Source of the DNA: Pycnopodia helianthoides
Taxonomy: Eukaryota; Echinodermata; Asteroidea; Forcipulatida; Asteriidae
Reading direction: 5' to 3'
Length of the DNA stretch: 64,000 nt
Assembly: GCA_032158295.1 (NCBI GenBank)
Contig: CM063256.1
Location: 10,462,453-10,526,452, forward strand
The notes below the pieces were generated by a model, which was not told the origin of the DNA, searched no databases, and was given only the letters and a program-made list of their open reading frames with translations. The position numbers were made by a program, and so were the translations under genes. This document shows, piece by piece, positions 10,925-23,002 of this stretch; within the stretch, counting starts at the first letter, position 1; each line of letters begins with the position of its first letter.

Positions 10925-12420
10925 AAATCCGTACCAAAACTATTTCTTTTGCTGCCTGGAAAAAGAAACAAGCCGGTATTAAAAGCCGAGAGTGATTCAG
11001 GGAACCAAATTGCAGATTTACATACTAAAGTGGCTGATGGAGACCTCGACGCAGATGAAGCTCTAAATAACAAACAGGCTGACCTTATCCAGTTGCGTAA
11101 GAAAACAATGGATGGTGTTACAATTGGGTCAAAGACTCGTTGGATGGAGCATTGAGAAAAACCTTCCAAATATTTTCTGAGTTTGTAAAAGCGTAATTTT
11201 GTAAACAAATGTATCAGCCGTAATGTTAATGATGATTGTACATTGACTCGAAGTTATGATATTCTTTCAGAAGCAATGAATTTTTTACAAGAAGCTTGAC
11301 TCTTTTCGAGAGATTGATGCTGAAGCTGGTTTAAAGTCAATGTTTTTTGTTAAAGCAGATAGACATCCTCTTTCTGACGAAATGCGTGATCGTGTTAAAG
11401 GTCCGCACTAAACTGAAAGCACTAAACGGTAGTAAAAATTATAAGTCTCCGGGTTCAGATGGTTTTAGTTATGAATTTTGTAAGTTTTTTCATGATGACT
11501 CATTATGTTTTCTTGTACGTTCTTCGAACTATGCTTTTGATTACGGTCACATTTCGGTGACTCAAAAAAAAAGAAGGTATTATAACTTTATTACCGAAAG
11601 GGGACAAACCTCGCCAGTTTTTACAAAACTGGCACCCTATTACCCTATTGAACGCTTCTTATAAAATTGCCTCTGTTGCTTAACCTCACCGAGATCAACA
11701 ATAATGTACCAGGTATTTTGGTTTCCTTGACTTCGAAAAGCCTTTTGATTCGATTTTCCCAAAGATTTTTATTTACAAGGTTATGGACAATTTTAATTTT
11801 GGCCATCAATTACAAGATGGATTAATTTTTTTTATTTTTTTGGTTTAATGCAGTATGGATAGGGTCTAAAACCGGTTCGGTTGAGAAACTGGTACAGATA
11901 CATGTATTATTATTGTTAAAAGGGATAGGGGCCAATGATACTTTTAAAGTACTATAGTTATTAACTTCTCGACGTACCTGGGTTCAATGGTTTTTTTGAA
12001 TTAAATAATGTTATTTTTAAAAAAAAAAACTTATTGCCCAGTGGTCTAGACGGGAAACTCACTGTCTTGGGGATGACGGGGGTTACATCACTTCTGCTGT
12101 CCAAAATTACCTATCTTTCCTAACCATTCCTAATTCCCGCTGACAATACTGTGAAAATTTCAAATTTATGTTTTACAATTTTATTTTGGAAAGGTATTGA
12201 TCGTGTTTCTAAAATCGGTGATCCCAGATTACAGTCCCGGGGGGTTTTCGAATGGTGGACCAAGCTTACAATGGGTGGAAGCAGTTTATAATTTGTCAGT
12301 TTCTTCTTAAAAAGCTGCAATGATGACCCTCCCAAATCGTCTAAACGTCGGCACGACCAATTTTCACAATTTCGTAGCACCAACCCCAAGTCCACAACAC
12401 ACGTTTACACTATGCCCCTA
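10925..12420 (+). mobile_element. Decayed L1/Tx1-type LINE, endonuclease linker to reverse transcriptase
   Basis: Frame-broken pieces in order match L1/Tx1-type ORF2: I-R-T-K-T-I-S-F-A-A-W-K-K-K-Q-A; A-D-G-D-L-D-A-D-E-A-L-N-N; then the RT entry motif K-N-Y-K-S-P-G-S-D-G-F-S-Y-E-F (about 11431-11475); the region for L-P-K-G-D-K-P-R; Y-P-I-E/T-L-L-N-A-S-Y-K-I-A-S; D-F-E-K-P-F-D-S; and the post-catalytic T-V-L-G-M-T-G-V-T-S-L-L-L-S-K. The catalytic YADD box is not recognisable. Single-base losses increase rightward, where the window's sequence quality also declines, so part of the damage may not be biological. Confidence 0.8.
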
Positions 12421-15400
12421 AAAATAGGCTGTAAATGCTCCAAGTACGCGAATGGAATCTGGTGAACAGTTGATAATGTTCAAAAAAGGGTTTTTCCCGT
12501 TTACCCAAATAAAAATTAAATAAAGTTTTGTGTTGAAGATAGGACTCAGAAACAGAGAAACACTTTGCATCGAAACCCTTAAAAAGTTGAAATTTGGTTT
12601 TTTTCTTTTATGCCAAATGTTTCTATGGCTTTAAAACACAAACATTTTTAAGTCTTGAATGGTTATGCAATTGTTTAGGTGCATTCGAATCATTGGCCAA
12701 GTTTATATTATATTCAAAATTTTCTTGATTCCATTTTACAGACTAACCCCAGTGTAAACCCCCCTCTTTTTTTTTTTTTTTTTTAAAGTTTCGACTGAGT
12801 TGTCCTTTATTTCATTTTAAATGGAACAACTTTTGAATTGTTAGCCTTGTATTGTTACCAGTTCCAAAATCAAATCGTTGTCACACAATAGCCTTGGTTT
12901 TTCCAACCAACAATAATTTTCCCAAAAATTACAAAAAATCACCAAAAAAGTGAAGGGATTCCTCTTTAACTTTACCGGTACTACGTGGATTTTGTATTCT
13001 TTAAAGAAGGATTGTCTAATTGTTGTTACATGAACTTTACTATCAACACAATAAGGTCCTTAAAAGAAAAAAGCTATTTTTGTAGAATTTTTTGTTTGGA
13101 TTCCTTCCTTGAAACAAATGTTGCCTACGAAAGACCTCCAAAATTGTCGAACTTAACTTTAGCCCTAATCGTTTGGAAAAAACTACACATCCCAAAAAAC
13201 CACAAGAACCCAAAGGGCCCCATGTGTATGACATTTTTTCCCGATTATTCCTTGTTGACCAATTGTTGTTTTTGATGATTGGGTGGTTATGAATTTGGGT
13301 TTTTTCCAGAATTTAGTAACCAAAATCCCTTTCGGTGAAAAAAAAACCACAAAACAACTGAACCACTAATGTCAATACCATATTTGACAAACGATAGGCC
13401 TACCAGGCTTATGAAAACCATTCGAACCGGGGTTTTTTTGTGCTTTTTTACTTTAATCATGATTAAGTGGTTTGCCCTTTAATAATGGGAAAAGGCAACC
13501 ATTACTTTTTCTTGCTTTTTATTTTTGGGACCCCTTTGTTGTTTTAAACCCTCTGAATGAGCCAAAAGGGGTCTCTTACCTATCTTAAGGTTTCTTTTCT
13601 TTTTATTGGGGGTGAACGAAAACTCTTGAAATTTCAACTTGAAAACCAACCCCCGTCTTGGCGGATTCGCCCAATTTCTATGAACATTATGAAACGTGGT
13701 GTGATTTTTGTTTAAAAAAACACAAACCTACACTGAATGGCATCAAGGGAGCAAAACTTTAAACAAATTAAACCTTACACCAAGCCAACCACATCGTAAA
13801 CCCCAGCATTTAAAAAAAACGGTTCAATTTTTTTGCAACAAGTACTGCCCCCAAAAAAAAAAACATTAAATTTTAAAAATTTCACATAAGCAAAAATAGA
13901 ATGGTTGTAAATAAAAATTACAGCTAATTGTAATATCACTTTGGTTAAAAATTGTTTAAACTGGGATAATTTTATTTCAAAAAACATTATTATATTAACA
14001 AACCATTTATCCTCGTCAAAAATAATCCCCATTTTTTAAAAATTTATTGGGCTACCCATTTAAAAATAAATCCTTTCGTTTCTCAAAGAACTTTTCTATC
14101 ATTCGCATAAATAAATCTAAATTTTTATTTAATTGATTCCAATTTTAAATTGTCCTAATTGTTAATAAAAAAGGAAAAAACCAGTTTTAGAAGCCCAAAG
14201 AAACCCCAAAAATTATAAGTTGAATCTCGGTATTAAGAACGAGGCAAAATTTTTTTAAAAAAAAGCAATAGGTTAGGTTCCTTTTTAAAAAAGCAGGTTC
14301 CCTTTCGGTAATAAGTAATTTTTAATTTTTTTAGGACCAAGTGCCGTCAGGCTCATGCTCTGACAATTTTATTCCCCATATAAGTTATTAAAAGGGCGTC
14401 CTTGGACTAATTCGTTCAAAACTACTGCGGAGAGATACTAAAGCAATTTTCCCCTTAAAAAGGATGGTTTTTTCACATGGTTTTCCGCAAAGATTTATGA
14501 AAATACTTAAAATTTTTAAAATAAACCAACCCATCAATTAATTTTTTACTTAAGGCTAGTGCTTTTGGTTTAGTCGGAGCATTTTGGGAAAGAGAAATCT
14601 TTGTTTATTAGCCCTACACACACCGGTGTTATTTTCCTAATGTTATTAGTGACGGCTTTTGGTTTTTTTTTTAATTGGGCGAAAATTTTTTTACCCATTG
14701 GTTAACTTGATGTGCTCGTCTTTTATTGGGGCGCAGAAGGGGAAGGGTTTAAGAACCCCGGCAGGTTTTTGGTTTATAAAAAATGTTGGACCACGGTTTT
14801 TGGGGGTTTAAACCAATTTGATCCTCATTTTATTTTTCCTTTGAAACGTTTATTTACTCCATTTTTATTTTTTAAACCGTTTCCTGCCCTCCCTGTTTGG
14901 GACACGGGAAAGTTAAACCCGTCCAAGTGGGGCCAATTTGTTGGTTTTAAATTAAAAGGGTTTTTCATTATGATTAAAAAAATGCTTACCATTTTGGGGC
15001 CCGTAAAAACCCTTTACAAAAAGGCAATAACTAAATAACAAACTTTACCCTAAAGCTTTTATACTGTGCTAGCAGGTTTTTAAAAATTTAAAAAAAAATT
15101 TTTTCTTAATTTAAGGAAAATCATTTTAAAAGAGCTAAACCCTTAACCAGGAAAAACACTTTTTTGTTCAAAATTTATGTTTTTAAAAATTTAAAAAAAT
15201 TTTTTTTTCATTTAAAACAATTTTAAAATGTTTTGTTCTAAAATTTTTGGATAAACCAAATTTTATAGTGGTTGGTTTATAAAACCCTCTTTGGAGTTAC
15301 ATTTTCATTTTATCCATGTGAAGGCTAATTTTAAGGGGTTTTCCATTTAACCCTTAAGTTTCATTTTTCAAAAGGTTTTAAACCCTTTTTTTGTTCTTTT

Positions 15401-15780
15401 TTTGGGTTTTAAAAATGACTAAGCGGGTGGTATCATGGTTGTAAAAAAAAAAGGGCGCAATTTCTATGGTTTCACAAGACAAACCAAGGTAAAACGGTAA
15501 AACCTAAAAAAGTTCCAAGGCCCCATACTAAAGCCCAATTTAAAAAATTCCCCCAAAATATTGCAGACCCCAATTCACCATAAACTTTTTTTTGTTCTTC
15601 AGCAAGGGAAAAAAATTACAAGGAAAATTCAGTTTTAAATTTTTCCATTTTAGTTTTACATAATATATGACCCACTTTTTGAGTAAATTTTCCCAATAAT
15701 TTTGGGCCCCAACTCATCAACTCTTTAATGAAACCCACTTGAAATATCTAAATTTTAATTTCTCTCAACGCCAAAGGAAA
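12421..15780. other. Low-quality, AT-rich stretch; no gene recognised
   Basis: Homopolymer runs of A, T, C and G become frequent and codon-like structure disappears. A few ORFs of 85-110 codons exist (for example 13775-14032 minus, 14712-15038 plus), but they are low-complexity and match nothing I know. Some of this could be a poor consensus of LINE or array sequence. Confidence 0.5.
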
Positions 15781-18180
15781 CCCGTTAAAACAAAATCCCC
15801 CCACCACCACACACGACATGATCCTCAGTTCCCATTTCCCCCAGGCCCCCCGCACACACTCCAGGGCTGCCTCCCCGACGAACAGGAAACCCACCCCCCC
15901 ACGAAAGCTCGGAGCCCCCCCACAAACCGTTTCACTGGGAAATGTCCCAAAACCCCCATGTCCACAGCCCCCAAGACCAAAGATTAACATAATTCAAACG
16001 GCTTGGGGATTTTGCCTGGGCACAAAAAAAATCAACCAACCCCCCCCCCCCAAAATCAGCTAAAACCCGAATTCTTTAAAAGTCTCCTTTTTCCCCCCAT
16101 ATTTCCCACCCTGAACAACTTACAAAACCCCCGGAAATTACAGTTCCGAAAACGGGAAAACACCCGGGTAAGGAAACCAATTCATTAGAGCCCTCAGCCC
16201 AAACCCCCCTACGCAAGGTCCACCTCCCCAAGGCCTTTCCCCGGATCGAACGAATTTCCCTTTTAAAGCTTCAAACCCAATTTCCCCGAAACCCCTTCCA
16301 ACCCGGGCCAAAGCTTTCTTCCATTCAAGTTTTCAGATAAATTTTTTCATACCCATCTCTACGAAGCCTTTTAAAAAATAGCCCTTTGCCAACTTACTTA
16401 AACATTAGTTCCCCCTTTTTACACAAACCAAAACAACACAAACCTTTCAACACAATAACTGGCGGGATTTCCCAAAAACACCATCCAACTACACACCCCT
16501 TCCCCCCTCGTTTTAACTTTCAAAGTACAAGTACATTTAATACACATTAAAAACGGAAAAAATTTTTTTTCCCCCCTTGGCCTTTATATCAAATTTTTCA
16601 TTTCTTTTTGCAGATTTCTTTAAACAAATTATTTTTATTTTTTCCCCGAAACAATCATCAAACCCCCATCTTTCAAATCACCCAAAAATTTCAACCTTTT
16701 AAAAATTTTAAAAAAACCAAAACACTCCTTCAATGAAGAACCCCAATCCACCAAGGGCCCCGGCAACAAAAGTTTCCTTCCCATCAGCCGCCAACCCCCC
16801 AAAACCCCCCATTTCCCCACAAATACTTCAAAGACAAGTCTTTTGGTTTGAGTTTGGGCCAAAACAACACCAAGGTTTTCAGAATTTTCCCCCCAAGTTG
16901 ACAAGGAAACCACTTCTGTCCGGGGCCAACCTTAAAAATTCACCATTTCTTTTAAAAAAACCTAAGCAAATTCATTCCGTTCCCCCCTGAAAACAAGGGA
17001 ATTTCACGGCTCGGGTTAAATTATTTTTTTTTTTTTTCAGGACTCAGGAAAAACTTCCACACCCGGCCCCCTAGGGGAAGACCACATTTAATTACAAATT
17101 TTCAAAAACCCCCCACCGGCCCCCCCCACGGCCATACGCTACAAGTAACAAAACCCCCCCCCCCACCGCTTAAAATCAAAAAGTTACACCCAAACTCAGA
17201 AGAACCCAATTCCACGTTCAACCAACTCCCTTCAACCCACGGCCCCGGCCCCAAGCCCCCCCATTCCCCCCCCCCTCTTCTCCTCCTCCAAACACCAAAC
17301 CCCCCCCCCCAAAAACCAACCCCCAAGCCCCCATCCACTCCCCCCCCCAACGGTCGACCCGCAACCCCACCCACCTCCACCCCCAAATGCCAAAACCGGG
17401 CTCGCCAACCCACCCCCCCCAACGGGGGGTTTTGGACTTACCCATGACAAACAAACCTTTTAAACCCCCAAACCCTCAAGGCCTCGTTAGCTTACCCCCC
17501 CCAACCCCTTTCCCCCATCCCCCCGTCACTTATCTTTGCCTCTTAACCTTATCTTCCCTTCCAAAACCCCCAACAAAACAACAAAAATAAACCCCCAAGG
17601 AAAAACCACCCCAAAAACCACACAACCTGCATTTTTCCGCCCACCCACGCCAACCCCCAACATTTCATATTGTAAATTTTCCCCAAATTTAAATTTTGAA
17701 ACAACCAAAAAATTATACTTTTGAATTCAAAAAAAAAATAATATTTTACCCCCCAAACCGACAAAATTTTCCCAACCAACCCAAACTACAACTAAAAAGA
17801 AGAAAAAACCAAAACCCAAAAAACCCCACCCACAAAAAACCCCAAAACCTGAAACACCCACCAACCCACCGCCAATTCCAATTTTTTATAATACCCCCAC
17901 CACCCATTTTCGACTTTTTAGCTCTACACCAAAACCAAAAGCCATCCCGTTCTATTAAAAACACAGAATTTTTCAACAAAACATTTCGCCCAAAACCATT
18001 CCCCAAAATAAACAACAAATGGTAAAGGAAACGACCCGGGACATCCACAAAGATTCACCTTCAGAAAATAAATTTCCACGCTCACGCAAAAAATTTTGAT
18101 TAACAATTCCCCTAGGCTTCAGACAAAACATTTCCCCAACCCCCCCCAAGTTTGTTAAGTTTATGTACATTGAAAAGGAA
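15781..18180. other. A+C-rich, strand-skewed low-quality block
   Basis: The plus strand is almost purely A and C, with long runs such as CCCCCCCAAAA, and is depleted in G and T. Overlapping ORFs rich in P, T, N, K (or G, V, W on the other strand) are composition shadows. At about 18.18 kb the skew flips abruptly to T+G-rich. I see no gene. Confidence 0.6.
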
Positions 18181-18190
18181 AATTTAAATT

Positions 18191-21100
18191 TTGTTCTACC
18201 ATATCAAGCCCAAGGTTGCATTTTTCTCGGGAAACTTTCGGCCATTTGCTGAAATTTTTTGGTTTTTTTTACATTTAAAACATGTCGGCCATTTATGGAA
18301 AAAACCCTTTTTACTAAAAATGGCCCGGGGTTTTTTTTCGGGAAAATTCAAACCCGAATTTGAGAAAATTGTGGATCAGTTTTTTTTCAAAAATCTTTTT
18401 TGGTTTTATACAAACGGGTTTAAAGGGTGTAAGGATTTTAGATAAGGCCCTGACTTTTTCGTAAAAACGGAAAAAAATTGGGTTTGTTAATTTTTTTCAA
18501 GTATTGCAAATTTTTTTTTCATTTTTAATGGTAAAAATAAAAATTTGCCTTTATAACTTTAATGCCAAGTTTAAGTTACTATGTGTTTTTAAAAAACCAA
18601 TTTGGATTTAAAAAATGTTGTGTGACAATTAAGGTACAAATTTAAAAACGAATCCCTAGCGCCAAGGCCAACCGGGCTTTTTGAATTTGAAAAATTATAA
18701 CACGGTGAAGAGGTTTGTTATTTAAATTTTCATTTTGTTACATAAGGTCCGGAATTGCAATTTGGTTTCACAAATTTAATTGTTCGTTGGGGTACAATCG
18801 GTTATTATTATTCCCGTTTTGGGGCCAAAAAAAGGGCGAAGCCATTTTACACGGGGAATTTTTTTTTCCTCCTTCCTGGAAATCCTCGATAAGTATTTTC
18901 GTTGGAAAAAACAACGCTGGCCCGTCCAGTTGTCGGTCTGGAAAATTTCCCATTTGGGAAAGGGGGCGCCCCACTTCGTTTACCTATACATATATCACAA
19001 CCATTTCCCCCCTTTTAGGGAAAGGATACTTTTAAAAAAAAAGTCTTTCAAGATTTTTGTCAAGTTAAGCACGATTTTTCCCCCGTTAAAACACAAACTC
19101 AATTGGGGAAAAGGCAAAAAGTTCTAATTTTAGATGAAATAAACCCGAAATCTAAGAATTGTTTTTTTTTTTCCGTTGAATCGAGACGTTTTCCAATAAA
19201 GGACAGTCCCTTGGTTTTTGGATGAAGTTGCGTTTTTCCATTATGTTTAATTCCCATTTAAAAATTTTTTTGAACTTGGAATGTTTTTAGTTCCAAAAGG
19301 GGCTTAAAAAAACTGAAAGATTTATTTTTTTAAGTTATTATTAAGACAATTTTTAAATTTCAACATTCTTGTAAACCCCAAAAAAAATTTTAAAAATAAA
19401 AATATGTGTTTTTTGTTTATCTTTATTTTCCTTTTCAATTTAATTTTTTTAAATGTTTCAATTTGTATATATTTTCCCTTGGCATTTTAAAAAAGTGGAT
19501 TTCACCAAATTTTGTATACATGGGGGCTAAAATTGGTTTGGGTTTTTTTACCCAAAAAAGAATTAATTATTTTTCCAAAAATAATTCTTGTCTTTGTTTT
19601 GTACCAAAAGAAAAAAACAACTTATTTTTAAGGTTTTAAAAAAAAATCTCTTCCGGGTTTAGAAATTTAGAAGGGAAAAAAAAACGCCGGCAAGGTTACG
19701 TTTCGCTTTCCGTTGCATGTATTTATAATTTTGTTAATTCATTAGTAATAATGTTTTATTTATTTTTATGAACATAAAGGATGGGGGAGTTTATATCATC
19801 AAGAAAACAGTTAAAAAAAGTCCGCACTAAGTAGGAGGCAAAAATAATTAGAAATACATGCAAGGGATTATACAAAAAATTGAAAAAAACATTTAAAAGT
19901 TTGGGTTCTAAAAATCAAGGCTGACCCTTTTTTTCGGAAGTCCCCGGAAACCCTGAAGGGTTTGTAAAGTTCGTTGAGCCCCTGAGAGGAAACGCTTCGC
20001 CGTTAACTTCCCCTAGTTCACCTAAGGGGAAACGTGTTTGGGCCCTAAACCCCCTTCCTTGAGGTTCTGATCTTCTTCGTTCGATTTTCAATAAATCCAA
20101 CTGACAAAAAAAGATAAAATAAATGTCTTTTTTTAAATATTAAAAATTGAAAAAAAAGTTTAAATTTGGCAATTAAATTTTTCGGCTTTGGGTGTCCTTA
20201 GCCGTACAACATGAGAATTATTTTTTTTACAAAAACATTAACTTTATCCTGCCCTTTTTCATAGGTTTTATACTTTAGGGAAAATACATTCCCATCATTA
20301 TAAAAATTTTGTAATGTTTTGACATGACATTTTAAAAAAAAAATATTAAATTTTGGTCATTTGGGGGTTTTTCCCCATCATAACGTGAAATTAGTGAAGG
20401 GAGCTTAAAAAACCTAATGGCGTATAACACTTTTTGGGGGCTGTGCAGCTCATCCTTTTTGGGGGAGCCCTTAGAAATTCTCCAGGGTGGGCAAGGGTAA
20501 GGGGAACATAAATTTTTCATCCGCAAAACTTCGACGGGGTTTAGTTTAAATTTTTTGCCATTAGAATTCATTGCCCTAATCGCACCCCCCCCTTTTGCAA
20601 TATTTAGAAAAGATTCACCACGGTGAAAGGTTAAAAAAATAAACCTTTTTGTAATACCAAGGCAATTGTTGCAAAGTTTTTTTAACATTGAGACAAAAAG
20701 TTCGGTTTTTGTGTGTTCGGTTTTTTTTTGGTTATTGTAAAAAAGGGGGCTTTTACCGGGGAAGTTTCTAAACCAATTTTTCCCTTAATTTCTGGAATTT
20801 TTTTTTCAAAAACTACAGAAAATGCCAAAAATCCCCTTTTTCTCTTTGGAAACCCAAAAGGGCCCCTTCTGTTAAAAAAACAACCTACTGTTATAATTAA
20901 GCGAATGAGTTAAGATTTATCATTTTTGGAACCCTTTTTACTTCCAAAAAAAATGTCTGAATATTTCTTAATATTTCACATAATCTTTTAAAAAAACAAT
21001 ATTCTAAATTAAAACTAAATATTACTAATTGGTATTTGATAATTCACTTTAAAATTAAAAAATTTTTTTCTTTTTTTGAATCAATTTTATTTTTCCCAAA

Positions 21101-21870
21101 AAAAGTCTTTTGGGGGTAGGGGAGTTATTGGGTTTATTTGCCTTCTTAAACATAAAATTTTTTCCAAAAATTATGGAAAGTTTTTAAAGGTTCAAAAGGG
21201 GCTTGTTTACAATAAAATTTTAATTTAAAAATTAGATAATTATTTTTATTACTTTTTTGTCAAAGTTTTTAACAGGACCAGCAAAAAAATATAATTAATT
21301 TTTTTAATTTTGGACAATTTTAAGATATTTTTTTGCTTTTTAAAAATTTCTTTAAAAGTGCTTTAATTGGGACTATATTACACTTCATTGTGAAACCTGA
21401 GAAATTTACATCGTTTGGGTCCAAAAATAGGTTTACCTCTTTGCGACCATTTGACCCAAAAAAGATTAAAAATGTATTTTTTTACTTGAATCATAATTTT
21501 TGTACTTTTGTTTCAAAAAAACAAAAAGCATTTTAGATTTTAAAAAAAATTCATATCACTAATTACGGAATTTAAAAAAAAACGGTCAAAAAGTAATTTA
21601 CGTTTTTTCTTCAATGTAAGTTTACTAATTGTTTTTAATTTGAAACCCAAAACCTAAATTTTTACGGGGATTTGAAAGTCCCATTTCAAGCCCCCAATAT
21701 TTTTTAAAAGTTCAGGTTTTACCGGGCTTAAATACATGCAGTTGGGTAATTAAAGTTATTTCCCAAAAAAGGGCTCCCCCCCCTTTTTTTTTTCAGCCTT
21801 TTTCCTTCCCCCCGGGAAAAAAGCCTTTTTGGGCCCCCCCTTGGAAATCGAACCAACTGAGGGGAATTGC
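18191..21870 (+). repeat. Base-depleted copies of the 2.63 kb tandem unit
   Basis: Ordered anchors match the clean unit. 18622-18720 corresponds to about 35000-35115 (TGTGACAATTA, then CGAAGAAGGT-like). 18841-18960 corresponds to 35423-35570 (GCCATTTTACAC). 19167-19320 corresponds to 33220-33410 (GAATCGAGA, then TCCAAAAGG). 20401-20430 corresponds to 34812-34840. 20750-20920 corresponds to about 35420-35625. 21345-21640 corresponds to 33580-33915. 21733-21840 corresponds to about 34088-34215 (ATACATGCAGTT). One whole copy spans about 18866-20773 and the next starts at about 20774; each is roughly a quarter shorter than 2631 bp through missing bases. The copies have the same orientation as the clean unit. 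Confidence 0.8.
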
Positions 21871-22952
21871 GAAAGGGCCGTAATTTCAAAAAAGAAAATT
21901 TCAAAAACACCTTAAAAAAAAAATAGTAATTTACCTTCATTTTTCCTTAACCCCCAACCACACCCTTTGTTTTTTTAAATCCGGGGGGGGAAAAGGGGAA
22001 AAAAAAGGTTTTTTTCCCCCAAAAACCCTTTTTTAAAAAGGGGGTTTTTTTTTTTAAAAAAATTGTGGACACAAAATTTAAAAATTTAAAAAAAATGCTT
22101 TTTTTTATTTTTTTTGTTGTTTTGGGGAATTTTGTTGCCCCCTTTCCCCAAATGCAGTTTTTTTTTTTCCCAAAAGGTTGTTTTAAAAACAATGGATTAA
22201 AAAATTTTTTTCAGACCGGGGGGATCATGATTTTTTAAGGGGAAAAAATTTTTTGAAACAATTTTTTTGGGAAGAAGGTGGAATTTTGTTTTTTGGCCCC
22301 GTTTAAACTTTTTTAAATTTCCGTTTTTAAAAAAGGGGAAAAAACAAACCCCAAATTCCCCGGGCCCGATTTAAATTTACATTTTACCCAGATTTGGGGG
22401 AAAAGCCCAAAACAAGTACTTTTAGAAAAAAAAACAACTTTTTTTTTTTTTTTTAAAAAAAACATTTTGAAAAAGTCAAAATGTTTTTGGGGAAAAAAAT
22501 TTAAAAACCCAAACGGGAAGAGTTTTTTTTATTTTTTTTTTTAATTTTTTTTTTTTTTTTGTTATTCAATTTTTAAAAAAAAAATTTTTTTAAGAAAAAA
22601 AAGCCCCCCTTTAAAAATTTTTTTTTTTCCTTGGAAAATTTGTTTTTCCCCCAAAGGGGGAAACTTTCCGATTTTTTCTTATCAACCTCTTAACTCTAAA
22701 ATTTGCATGATTGAAAACGGGGCTTGAAAAAAGGGGGAACCCCCCGGGGCCCCTTTTTTTTGGGAAAACCGTAATTTAAAAATAATAACCAAAAAAGGGT
22801 AAAAAAAATTTAAAAGTTTTAAAAAAAAAGCTTTTTTTTTGAAAAAAAATGAAAAATACCCTTTTTTTTTTAAATTTCCAAGGAGGTCCATTTTTCTTTA
22901 TTTGCTAACCCCTTTTTTAATTTCCTTTTTTTTTGGTTTTTGTTCCCCGGGG

Positions 22953-23002
<50 letters not shown>

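Noticed and set aside
14712..15038. 108-codon plus-strand ORF
   Set aside because: Aromatic, low-complexity text in the declining-quality region with no motif I recognise.
17102..17590. G/W/V-rich and P/T-rich overlapping ORFs
   Set aside because: Shadow of the A+C-rich skew; no domain, and all frames are open together.
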